In this document: in pieces, positions 19,431 through 28,048 of the stretch | How the letters are laid out: each line of letters begins with the position of its first letter | Position numbering within the stretch: the first letter of the stretch is position 1 | Assembly: GCA_012735145.1 (NCBI GenBank) | Contig: JAAYIA010000033.1 | Coordinates: 1-44,829, forward strand | DNA from: Clostridiales bacterium | GTDB taxonomy: Bacteria; Bacillota; Clostridia; Peptostreptococcales; Anaerovoracaceae | Reading direction: 5' to 3' | Length of the DNA: 44,829 bases | The notes under the pieces: generated by a model | The model's database searches: none | What the model saw: the letters and a program-made list of their open reading frames with translations, nothing else | What the model was told of the DNA's origin: nothing | Translations under genes and position numbers: made by a program

Positions 19431-19973
19431 TCAATATTTTACTTCGATTATTGATTCACTTACATTAATTTTATAAAATATAGAATCTGTAATATGAAAC
19501 AAGAATTTCTTGTTACTAGGTTTCTTTGTAAATCTTCCCATTGCATTGCTGTCATTTGATCTTTCATAATCCCGATACGCTGCTGCTATAGCATTTCTGA
19601 TTGCATGCTCTATTACAGATATCTTTTTTATTTTAAAATCACAAGCAACCAAAGGATAAATATCCGTATTAAGCCGAATATCTAAGCTTCCAAGCTCTAA
19701 AATCACGCGAACGGCATCAATTATATAAATGTATCCTTTATTACTTTCATGTATACCATATTCATTAAGAAGATCTCTTATTGTAGATATGAACAATAAC
19801 TGTCGCTTATGATTCTCCTTTGAATCTGTTGAAGCGCTAAAAAAGCCTCCTGTCATTAAATAATATCTACTTGATAAGCTCTCCTGGAATGAAATTGCAC
19901 TCATCAATTTAACCAATGCATTGATTTGTCCTGTTAATATATCAATTGTATTTTTAGGTAGTGGATTATTCAC
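19431..19973 (-). CDS. Receiver-less protein with Spo0A C-terminal (Spo0A_C)-like DNA-binding domain
   Basis: IRDLLNEYGIHESNKGYIYIIDAVRVILE...YPLVACDFKIKKISVIEHAIRNAIAAAYRDY...FTKKPSNKKFLFHITD matches the order of the Spo0A effector domain. SD AAGGAGGTGAT precedes GTG at 19973; track start 20036 overlaps comEA. Confidence 0.72.
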   Translation of the reverse strand: MNNPLPKNTIDILTGQINALVKLMSAISFQESLSSRYYLMTGGFFSASTDSKENHKRQLLFISTIRDLLNEYGIHESNKGYIYIIDAVRVILELGSLDIRLNTDIYPLVACDFKIKKISVIEHAIRNAIAAAYRDYERSNDSNAMGRFTKKPSNKKFLFHITDSIFYKINVSESIIEVKY

Positions 19974-19989
19974 AAATATCACCTCCTTG

Positions 19990-20628
19990 TCAAACGGTGA
20001 TTGAATCCTTAATCTTGTCATACACAGCATTTCCAATCCCTTTTACCGACATTATATCTTCAGGACTTTGAAATCTTGAAATGCTTCGATGATCTATAAT
20101 ACGCTGTGCAATAACATCTCCTATTCCACTTAGTGTTTTTAATTCATCTTTGGAAGCTGTATTGATATTTATTATTCTTTTAGATTGATTGTTGGAATTC
20201 TCTGCTGACGTACTATTCTCTACACTTCCTAATGTCTCTGCCGACGTTGATTCAGTGACAGTAACGGGAATCATTATTTTCTGTCCATCTTCGACAAAAG
20301 CAGCCTGATTTATTGAGTTCAAGTCAGCATTATCAGTAAGCCCTCCTGCCATATTTACCACCTCATACAGTCTTGTATCTTCTTTAACCTTATATACTCC
20401 AGGATTATTTACTGCTCCACCAATATCTATATACATTTCTATATTTGACATATCAGCTTTACTTACATCAACACTCACCTCCTCTATAGAAGAATTTCTT
20501 GCTCTTATAATAAAAGCAAGGAGTACAATAATAAATATTAAAAGAACTTTGTAGATTATTTTTTTATCATCTAACAAATTTCTAAAATATGTTTTGACGC
20601 TACTTAAGACGTTATCTGTCATATTCAC
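19990..20628 (-). CDS. comEA: ComEA-like helix-hairpin-helix DNA-uptake protein (TM + SLBB + HhH)
   Basis: N-terminal TM, SLBB-like IDIGGAVNNPGVYKVKEDTRLYEVVNMAGGLT, ININTASKDELKTLSGIGDVIAQRIIDHR...VKGIGNAVYDKIKDSITV. Confidence 0.92.
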   Translation of the reverse strand: MNMTDNVLSSVKTYFRNLLDDKKIIYKVLLIFIIVLLAFIIRARNSSIEEVSVDVSKADMSNIEMYIDIGGAVNNPGVYKVKEDTRLYEVVNMAGGLTDNADLNSINQAAFVEDGQKIMIPVTVTESTSAETLGSVENSTSAENSNNQSKRIININTASKDELKTLSGIGDVIAQRIIDHRSISRFQSPEDIMSVKGIGNAVYDKIKDSITV

Positions 20629-20811
20629 TTCCTCTCCTGATCCCGTCTCTAAGTATATATTTTGAATAGTTTTTCCAAAAAAAGTAAAGTTTTGCTAAAT
20701 TTATATAATTATACGCAAAAAAAGAATCCTATAAGCCAGAATTCGTATAAAAACCATTTTTTGATTTTTTTAGTATTAAAAATATGTGAAATAATATGAA
20801 GAATTTGTATA

Positions 20812-20859
20812 AAAAAACTAGCTGTTGTGTAAAATGAATTACACAACAACTAGTTTTTT
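20812..20859 (-). terminator. Intrinsic terminator of the rplU-rpmA-obgE operon
   Basis: AAAAAACTAG-c-TGTTGTGTAA / TTACACAACA-a-CTAGTTTTTT hairpin with A/T flanks; overlaps the obgE stop. Confidence 0.85.
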
Positions 20860-22141
20860 AATCATCGATAAATTCAAACTCAACGTCTTCAATCTTTACA
20901 ATATCACCTTCCTCTAATCCAAGAGACTTCAGAAGCTTAATACCACCCTGCTTAACGATATAATTATATAAATATCTAAATGAGCCGACTTCCTCAAAAT
21001 TCGTTGATCTAAATATCCTGGACAACTGTTTCCCCTCAAGAACATATGATCCATCTTGATCAATATAGCCATTAATCTTCTTGTAATCAGGATCTCTCTC
21101 TTCAGCCTCAAAATCAAACATCTCTACAGGCTCTTCCTCAGATTCGTAATAATTCTCAAGAAGCTGACAAGTATATTCCAAAAGATCTTTGATTCCTTGA
21201 TTTCTCGCTGCACTAATTAAGAACACTTTCTTGCCTTCCTTATTGAAAAAATCAATAAAATCTTTAAGACTTTCTTCATCTTCAGCTATATCAATCTTAT
21301 TGGCTACAATTACCTGAGGTTTTTTAGTGAGTTTTGGATCATAATTTTCAAGCTCTGCATTTATCTTCTTGTAATCTTCAATTGGATTCCTACCCTCAGA
21401 GCCTGAAACATCTATGACATGAATTAAAACCTTGGTTCTCTCTATATGCTTCAGAAATTTAAATCCAAGACCTGCACCTTCTGACGCTCCTTCAATTATC
21501 CCTGCAATATCAGCCATCACAAAACTTGTATTGTGCAGTTCTACAACTCCGAGATTTGGATCTATTGTCGTGAAATGATAATCGGCTATCTTTGGCTTTG
21601 CACTTGTAGCTATCGATAGTAATGTGGATTTTCCAACATTCGGGAAACCAAGGAGTCCAACATCTGCTATCAATTTCAACTCTAATATAATCTCCCTTTC
21701 CTTCCCGACTCCACCAGCTTCTGCAAAATTGGGTGCCTGTCTTATGCTACTTTTGAAATGAACATTTCCTTTACCCCCCTTGCCTCCCTTAGCAGCAATA
21801 AGAGTATCTCCATTATGAGAAAGGTCCTTCATGAGAAGACCCGTTTCCTTGTCAATTATCATCGTTCCCACAGGGACTCTGATATGCAAGTCTTCTCCTC
21901 TCTTCCCAAACTTCTTTCTTTTCATTCCGTTTTGGCCATTTTCAGCTTTGTATTTTCTGTTATATTTGAAGTCCATCAAAGTTCTCAGATTATTATCGGC
22001 AACAAAAACAACATTACCGCCATTCCCTCCGTCTCCACCGTCCGGACCACCATCCGGTACATATGCTTCTCTTCTGAATGTTGCGGCTCCGTCTCCACCC
22101 TTGCCTGAGATTATTTTTATCTCTGCTCTATCTACAAACAT
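20858..22141 (-). CDS. obgE: GTPase ObgE/CgtA
   Basis: MFVDRAEIKIISGKGGDGAATFRREAYVPDGGPDGGDGG, GFPNVGKSTLLSIATSAKPKIADYHFTTIDPNLG; C-terminal OCT domain. Confidence 0.98.
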   Translation of the reverse strand: MFVDRAEIKIISGKGGDGAATFRREAYVPDGGPDGGDGGNGGNVVFVADNNLRTLMDFKYNRKYKAENGQNGMKRKKFGKRGEDLHIRVPVGTMIIDKETGLLMKDLSHNGDTLIAAKGGKGGKGNVHFKSSIRQAPNFAEAGGVGKEREIILELKLIADVGLLGFPNVGKSTLLSIATSAKPKIADYHFTTIDPNLGVVELHNTSFVMADIAGIIEGASEGAGLGFKFLKHIERTKVLIHVIDVSGSEGRNPIEDYKKINAELENYDPKLTKKPQVIVANKIDIAEDEESLKDFIDFFNKEGKKVFLISAARNQGIKDLLEYTCQLLENYYESEEEPVEMFDFEAEERDPDYKKINGYIDQDGSYVLEGKQLSRIFRSTNFEEVGSFRYLYNYIVKQGGIKLLKSLGLEEGDIVKIEDVEFEFIDD

Positions 22142-22161
22142 AATTTTTCTCCGTAAGAAAA

Positions 22162-22178
22162 CCCCTACATCGTAGGGG
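22162..22178 (-). terminator. Small hairpin between rpmA and obgE (attenuator/processing stem)
   Basis: Minus strand AGCCCCTACGATGTAGGGGTTTTCTT. Confidence 0.5.
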
Positions 22179-22186
22179 CTATCAGT

Positions 22187-22447
22187 TTATGCTTCTTTTT
22201 CGTAAACGCTTACTTTCTTTCTCTTTTTATCATATCTTTCAAACTTTACGTTTCCGTCAATCTTTGAAAAGAGGGTATCGTCCCCACCTTTTCCTACATT
22301 GTTTCCAGGATGAAGCTTGGTTCCTCTCTGTCTCATGATAATACTTCCAGCACTTACAAATTCACCAGCACCTACCTTGAGTCCAAGACGTTTCGCTTCC
22401 GAATCTCTACCGTTCTTGGAACTACCAACACCTTTTTTACTTGCCAT
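22187..22447 (-). CDS. rpmA: 50S ribosomal protein L27
   Basis: [60 protein letters not shown]. Confidence 0.98.
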   Translation of the reverse strand: MASKKGVGSSKNGRDSEAKRLGLKVGAGEFVSAGSIIMRQRGTKLHPGNNVGKGGDDTLFSKIDGNVKFERYDKKRKKVSVYEKEA

Positions 22448-22471
22448 CGAATAATACCTCCTCTTCCTAAA

Positions 22472-22957
22472 CTACTTTGCTTCAATAGCTGCGAGGATAT
22501 CGGCTTTTGTAGCCTTTGCAGATACCTCGATGCCCATTTCTTTAGCAATTGAAAGAAGTTCATCTTTCTTCATTGATACGTTAGCCTTTACTTCACTATC
22601 TACTTTCTGAGCTTTAGCATCAAAAACAGATTTTTCAGTTTTTGTATCGGATTCTCCGATTCCTGTTATCTTAACCAATGTATAAGGCTGTCTATGACCG
22701 CGTTTTTTCCTATGGTCTTTTTTTGCCATATATTTGTAGATTACCACTTTATCTGCCTTTCCCTGTTCGACTATCTCAGCAGATACTGAGTATCCATCTA
22801 CAAATGGCTTTCCTAAAATAAGCTTGTCTCCGCCTACAGCAACAACTTCGTCAAAAACAATTTTGTCTCCGACTTGTGCATTGAGTTTCTCAACTCTAAA
22901 CTCGTCATCTTGCTGTACTTTGTACTGCTTACCACCTGTCTGAATAATTGCATACAT
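22472..22957 (-). CDS. rplU: 50S ribosomal protein L21 with C-terminal HeH/Rho-N-like extension
   Basis: MYAIIQTGGKQYKVQQDDEFRVEKL...KKRGHRQPYTLVKITGI, then about 57 extra residues ending MKKDELLSIAKEMGIEVSAKATKADILAAIEAK. Confidence 0.96.
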   Translation of the reverse strand: MYAIIQTGGKQYKVQQDDEFRVEKLNAQVGDKIVFDEVVAVGGDKLILGKPFVDGYSVSAEIVEQGKADKVVIYKYMAKKDHRKKRGHRQPYTLVKITGIGESDTKTEKSVFDAKAQKVDSEVKANVSMKKDELLSIAKEMGIEVSAKATKADILAAIEAK

Positions 22958-23035
22958 AATTAAATTCTCCTCCTCAAACCAGACTCGCCAAAGCTTAGGT
23001 GTTATACTTAAAAACCCGCTTTGAGCGGTTAACCG
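22958..23035 (-). ncRNA. Candidate ribosomal protein L21 leader
   Basis: About 78-nt leader with hairpin AACCGCTCAAAGCGGGTT upstream of rplU SD GAGGAGGAG; matches the position and style of known Firmicutes L21 leaders; covariance search not run. Confidence 0.5.
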
Positions 23036-23041
23036 TCAGAA

Positions 23042-23071
23042 AGTTTATCACATAATCACTAAATATGTCAA
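23042..23071 (-). promoter_or_regulatory. Promoter of rplU operon
   Basis: Minus strand TTGACA-N18-TAAACT with TG-extended -10 (TGATAAACT). Confidence 0.65.
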
Positions 23072-23091
23072 GGAATTAGCATCAATATATT

Positions 23092-23595
23092 TTAATCTAA
23101 GACATCTGGATGACAATCATCCGAATCACCAGAAGTCTTATCGTCCCACGTTTCTAGGAGCGAACCTCGTTCATCATCAGCCTGATCATTAAAAAATCTT
23201 GTCTTTTCCGTAGGTACCAAGTACTTAATTATAATAAAAATCCCCGCCAAGGCTATGGTACCAAACACTAGATCAAGCATTGAGTCAGAATATATCAACA
23301 TCTTTCTTGCAATTACGAATAAAATAAGTTCAAGAAGCGATTTTATAGAATGATGAATTATCATATAAATAAACTCTGCTCCAACCAGAAGAAGAAGGCA
23401 ATGACCCAAGAAGGTGTGAAAAACATCATATGCTTCTATAGGAGGTGTTTTTAGAATCATAAGAAAATATCGCACAAGATCAACAATACCAACCATTATT
23501 CCAATTAAAATGACAAGAGCTATTAACAGTTCAATCATATGAACTGTACTTTCCATCTTCTTTTCAAAGTTATTTTTGTTCATCATAAATCTCAC
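23092..23595 (-). CDS. PsiE-like four-TM membrane protein
   Basis: Four hydrophobic segments; VFHTFLGHCLLLLVGAEFIYMIIHHSIKSLLELILFVIARKMLIY resembles the PsiE family. Confidence 0.7.
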   Translation of the reverse strand: MRFMMNKNNFEKKMESTVHMIELLIALVILIGIMVGIVDLVRYFLMILKTPPIEAYDVFHTFLGHCLLLLVGAEFIYMIIHHSIKSLLELILFVIARKMLIYSDSMLDLVFGTIALAGIFIIIKYLVPTEKTRFFNDQADDERGSLLETWDDKTSGDSDDCHPDVLD

Positions 23596-23658
23596 TTTTG
23601 TTTTATAGCCTATACTATTTTAACATGGAACGCACAGGCTTCATGAAATACGTGATCA

Positions 23659-24717
23659 CTAGTCCTCTATAACCACACCATCGGCATCAACCTTAATTTC
23701 ATCATCGTCTTTTTTATTATAATGATCGTTGATTTTATCTCGAATTTCATCCAGGATTGATATGTTCTCTTCAAGATAAGCTTTAACATTCTCTCTTCCC
23801 TGACCAATTCTCTCCCCGTTATAACTATACCAAGATCCCGCTTTATCAATTATATTTAATTCAACCCCCGTATCAAGTATGTCCCCTGAAAGAGATATAC
23901 CGGTTCCGTACATAATATCGAATTCTGCTTTTTTGAATGGGGGGGCTACCTTATTCTTAACGACTTTGACTCTTGTTCTATTTCCAAATGTATCTTCCCC
24001 TTTCTTGATGGTTTCTATTTTGCGAACATCCAGTCTCATAGATGCATAGAACTTGAGTGCACGACCACCTGTTGTTGTTTCGGGGTTACCAAACATTATG
24101 CCTATCTTTTCTCTAAGTTGATTTATAAATATAACACAAGTATTCGATTTGTTCACTGCTCCGGCAATTTTCCTAAGTGCCTGTGACATAAGTCTTGCTT
24201 GTAGACCTACATGAGAATCTCCCATCTCACCTTGAATCTCAGCTCTAGGTACAAGAGCTGCTACAGAGTCAATAACTATAATATCGAGAGCCCCGCTTCT
24301 TGCCAGCATCTCGCATATTTCAAGAGCTTGTTCACCTGTATCCGGTTGTGAAACCAAGAGTTCATCTATATTTACACCAAGATTCTTGGCATAAATAGGG
24401 TCAAGAGCATGTTCAGCATCGATGAAAGCTGCCTGTCCTCCGGCCTTCTGTGCCTCCGCTATCGCATGCAAGGTCAATGTAGTCTTACCCGAAGACTCAG
24501 GTCCATAAATTTCTACAATCCTTCCCTTAGGATATCCTCCAACACCGGTTGCAACATCAAGGCTGATAGAACCCGTAGATATTACATCTATATTTCCTGC
24601 AAGGCTATCATCTCCAAGTTTCATGATGGCACCTTTACCATACTGCTTCTGTATCTGATCTAACGCTTGTTGTAAAGCTTTTTCTTTGGCATCATTGCCA
24701 ATATTATTCACTGCCAT
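23659..24717 (-). CDS. recA: Recombinase RecA
   Basis: [68 protein letters not shown]. Confidence 0.99.
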   Translation of the reverse strand: MAVNNIGNDAKEKALQQALDQIQKQYGKGAIMKLGDDSLAGNIDVISTGSISLDVATGVGGYPKGRIVEIYGPESSGKTTLTLHAIAEAQKAGGQAAFIDAEHALDPIYAKNLGVNIDELLVSQPDTGEQALEICEMLARSGALDIIVIDSVAALVPRAEIQGEMGDSHVGLQARLMSQALRKIAGAVNKSNTCVIFINQLREKIGIMFGNPETTTGGRALKFYASMRLDVRKIETIKKGEDTFGNRTRVKVVKNKVAPPFKKAEFDIMYGTGISLSGDILDTGVELNIIDKAGSWYSYNGERIGQGRENVKAYLEENISILDEIRDKINDHYNKKDDDEIKVDADGVVIED

Positions 24718-24736
24718 ATTGCCTCCCTATATAAAG

Positions 24737-24785
24737 CGAACATACGTTCTTGAGTTATCATACTTTTTAACTCACTTTTTGTCAA
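24737..24785 (-). promoter_or_regulatory. recA promoter with LexA-type SOS box
   Basis: Minus strand -35 TTGACA (24780-24785), N17, -10 TATGAT (24757-24762); plus-strand CGAACATACGTTCT at 24737-24750 is 13/14 to CGAACRNRYGTTYC. Confidence 0.88.
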
Positions 24786-24876
24786 GTTCTTGTTTTCTTG
24801 ATAATTAAATTCATCACAGAAATTATAATATCGAAAATTTCATTTGTCGAACAAAAGCTGCATCATTGTCAACATT

Positions 24877-26118
24877 TCACTGCATTTTATCAGTTAACAA
24901 TAGATAAACAGTTTTCTGCATCATCAAAACAAAATATCTTCTATTCCAATCTCGTAAGCTTCTTGAAGTATTAACTGCTATACACCCTTGCCTATCGCCA
25001 TAAACATAACCTATATAAGCCTCTCCCGGACTATGTCCCTCATCGGCATCAGGGCCCGCATAACCGGTTATTGATACAGCAATGTCCGATCCGGATTTAT
25101 TTATCGCAGCAATAGCCATGTCCATTGCAACTTCAGGGCTGACAACACCTTTTTCTTGAATTACTTCTCCGTTTATTCCTAAGTCGTTAATTTTTGATTC
25201 AGGCGTATATGTAACATATGAAGAAATAAAAACTGAAGATGAACCGGGAATATCGGTGATTGTTGTTGCAAACATTCCTCCTGTAGCAGACTCAGCAGAA
25301 CTAAGTTTTAAATTTTTCTCTTTTAATAAATCGACGACAACGTCATTAATTTCTTTATTATTATAGCTGTATATATATTCACCAATATATCTATCAATAT
25401 CGATTATGAGTTCATCAACAGCGTTCTTGGCGTCCTCTATAGTAGTACGCTGAGAAGCTATCCTAAGAGCGCATTCTCCTTCTTTTGCATAGGTTGCAAT
25501 AGTCGGGTCTGTCTGTCCATCTATGACGGGAAGAAGAACCGTTTCAAGATCTGATTCTCCAATTCCTACAGTACGTAACACTTTGTAATACATCTTCTTG
25601 TCAGCGTAATGTTCTAAGTATTGTCTGGCTCCATTTTCAAAGAGCCATGTCATTTCTCTGGGAGGTCCGGGGAAACAAATCGCAATTTTACCGTCTTTCT
25701 CAAGGGCAAACCCAGGGGCTGTACCAGTTGCATTATAAAAAGGAGTGCATCCGATAGGTAAATATGTCTGTTTCAAGTTATTATCGGTCATTCTTCTATT
25801 CCTCTTACTGAAAAATTCAATTAAATCCGATTTTACTCTTTCGTCCATATACATTTCAGCACCCATATATTCTGCGACAACTTCTTTAGTAATGTCATCC
25901 TGTGTAGGGCCCAGTCCTCCGGTCAGAATAGCAATATTTGTATCCTGATAAGCATCTATGAGCTTTTCCTCCAGTCTCTTAGCATTGTCTCCCACCACAA
26001 AATGATACATAACATCAAAACCCATAAGGTTGAGTTGTTTCGATAGATATGCTGCATTTGTATTAATGATCTGCCCAAACAAAAGTTCTGTACCGACAGT
26101 AATAATAGAAACTTTCAT
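24877..26118 (-). CDS. cinA: Competence/damage-inducible protein CinA
   Basis: MKVSIITVGTELLFGQIINTNAAYLSKQLNLMGFDV, LTGGLGPTQDDITKE; C-terminal LSSAESATGGMFATTITDIPGSSSVF. Confidence 0.97.
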   Translation of the reverse strand: MKVSIITVGTELLFGQIINTNAAYLSKQLNLMGFDVMYHFVVGDNAKRLEEKLIDAYQDTNIAILTGGLGPTQDDITKEVVAEYMGAEMYMDERVKSDLIEFFSKRNRRMTDNNLKQTYLPIGCTPFYNATGTAPGFALEKDGKIAICFPGPPREMTWLFENGARQYLEHYADKKMYYKVLRTVGIGESDLETVLLPVIDGQTDPTIATYAKEGECALRIASQRTTIEDAKNAVDELIIDIDRYIGEYIYSYNNKEINDVVVDLLKEKNLKLSSAESATGGMFATTITDIPGSSSVFISSYVTYTPESKINDLGINGEVIQEKGVVSPEVAMDMAIAAINKSGSDIAVSITGYAGPDADEGHSPGEAYIGYVYGDRQGCIAVNTSRSLRDWNRRYFVLMMQKTVYLLLTDKMQ

Positions 26119-26177
26119 AATTAATATCCTTTGTTATTTCTTTATATTCTTAATTTACAATAACACATTATGGTTAA

Positions 26178-26708
26178 CTACATTGAGAATATATCTTTAT
26201 TTTTATAAACATACTCAACCCCTGAATATACTGTCATTATTAGAGCCGCCAAGAACATAACATTGCCTATCATCATAATTATAGTTATTTTTGACAATCC
26301 CAACCCAAGTAGTAGTAAAATTACTGCAAACATCTGTAGTACAGTCTTTATTTTCCCACTCAATTCAGCAGCCAAAACACGTCCTTCAGATGCCGCGACA
26401 GTTCTCATTCCCGCAACGACAAATTCTCTTGCAAGAATAATTATCAACATCCATGCGTCGATAACTTTTATATCTACAAACAGACAGAGTGCAGAGTATA
26501 CCAATATTTTATCTGCCAAAGGATCCATTATTTTGCCAAAATTGGTAATGAGATTCCTATCTCTCGCTATTTTCCCATCAAAGAAGTCCGTTAATGAGGC
26601 TATGGAGAAAATAATCAATGCAGCAAAATAGTATCCCATCATGAAAACAATTATGAAAAGAGGTACCATAAATACTCTTAATAATGTTAGTTTATTTGGT
26701 AAATTCAT
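26178..26708 (-). CDS. pgsA: CDP-diacylglycerol-glycerol-3-phosphate 3-phosphatidyltransferase
   Basis: MNLPNKLTLLRVFMVPLFI; CDP-alcohol motif DFFDGKIARDRNLITNFGKIMDPLADK. Confidence 0.96.
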   Translation of the reverse strand: MNLPNKLTLLRVFMVPLFIIVFMMGYYFAALIIFSIASLTDFFDGKIARDRNLITNFGKIMDPLADKILVYSALCLFVDIKVIDAWMLIIILAREFVVAGMRTVAASEGRVLAAELSGKIKTVLQMFAVILLLLGLGLSKITIIMMIGNVMFLAALIMTVYSGVEYVYKNKDIFSM

Positions 26709-28039
26709 AATATCTCCTCTCCTTCGATATCATATTCATATGCATTATTTATAAGAACTTTTACAATATCTCCTCGTGAGTGATTGCTTCTTCCGGCAAA
26801 TGTGACTTCACAATCTACCTCAGGAGAATCATACTTCGTTCGTCCTATGTAGACATTGTCTTCTAATATTTCATCTATTATAACTTCGTACTCTTTGCCT
26901 ATTTTCCTTTCATTAAGTTCTTCACTGATTCTTATTTGAGTTTCCATTACTGCATTTCTGCGTGCCTGCTTTGTTGCCTCATCAAGTTTTCCATCCATAA
27001 GAAATGCCGGTGTACCCTCTTCGTCTGAATATGCAAATGCTCCGACTCTATCAATCTTGTAAGTGTTCAAGAACTCTAAAAGTTCCTCGATATCTTCTTC
27101 TTTTTCACCTGGAAAGCCGACTAGGAGAGTAGTTCTAATATGAATTTCGGGAACACCTTCTCTGAGTTTTTCAATTGCTTTCATTATTGAACTTCCCGAG
27201 GACTGTCTACCCATCATGTTAAGCACATTGTCTGAAATATGTTGTATCGGAATATCAATGTATTTACAGATTTTATCTTCATGTGCAATAACTTCTATAA
27301 GATCATCGGTAATACCGTTATCATATACGTACATCAGCCTTATCCATTCGATTCCATCAACAAGGCATAGCTTCCTAAGAAGCTCGGGAAGCATAAGCTT
27401 TCCATACAAATCTATACCATATTGTGAAGTATCTTGAGCAATCACGATAAGCTCTTTAATTCCGGCTTCTGCCATATCTTCAGCTTCTCTTATACAATCT
27501 TCCATCCTCTTGGATCTGAATCTGCCACGAATCATCGGAATAGCGCAAAAGCTGCACATATTATTACATCCCTCAGCAATCTTTAGGACTCCTGTATACG
27601 AACTTTCATCAAAAACTCTTTTTTTATATTTAAGAGGATCGATTGTGTCTCCAACCATATCCGAAGAAACCCTATTCTCCGAAGATAAGATGGAATTTTT
27701 TTCTGTAAGAATGTCTGCGAGAGCCTTATAATCGTTGACACCGAAAAACATATCAACTTCAGGCATTTCCTCTATTAGTTCCTCATGGTATCTTTGTGAA
27801 AGACACCCTGTTACTATCAATTTCTTATCCTCGCCTTTAGTTTCGGCTAATTCAAAAATTTTCTCTATTGATTCTCTCTTTGCATCATCAATAAATCCAC
27901 AAGTATTTACTATTAAAATATCAGCTTCCATAGGCTCAGATACGACAACGCAGCCACGCTCGATAAGCTCGGCTGCCAGTGTCTGTGAGTCGTATGTATT
28001 TTTCTCACACCCAAGTGTGTCAATATAAATTTTCTTCAT
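26705..28039 (-). CDS. rimO: Ribosomal protein S12 methylthiotransferase
   Basis: IDTLGCEKNTYDSQTLA, radical-SAM CNNMCSFCAIPMIRGRFRSK, TRAM-like C-terminus. Confidence 0.95.
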   Translation of the reverse strand: MKKIYIDTLGCEKNTYDSQTLAAELIERGCVVVSEPMEADILIVNTCGFIDDAKRESIEKIFELAETKGEDKKLIVTGCLSQRYHEELIEEMPEVDMFFGVNDYKALADILTEKNSILSSENRVSSDMVGDTIDPLKYKKRVFDESSYTGVLKIAEGCNNMCSFCAIPMIRGRFRSKRMEDCIREAEDMAEAGIKELIVIAQDTSQYGIDLYGKLMLPELLRKLCLVDGIEWIRLMYVYDNGITDDLIEVIAHEDKICKYIDIPIQHISDNVLNMMGRQSSGSSIMKAIEKLREGVPEIHIRTTLLVGFPGEKEEDIEELLEFLNTYKIDRVGAFAYSDEEGTPAFLMDGKLDEATKQARRNAVMETQIRISEELNERKIGKEYEVIIDEILEDNVYIGRTKYDSPEVDCEVTFAGRSNHSRGDIVKVLINNAYEYDIEGEEIL

Positions 28040-28048
28040 AAATCCTTA

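Noticed and set aside
24843-24851. TTTGTCGAA, a Spo0A-box-like sequence between cinA and recA
   Set aside because: A single 7-mer core (TGTCGAA) is expected several times by chance in 45 kb on two strands; not placed at a clear promoter.
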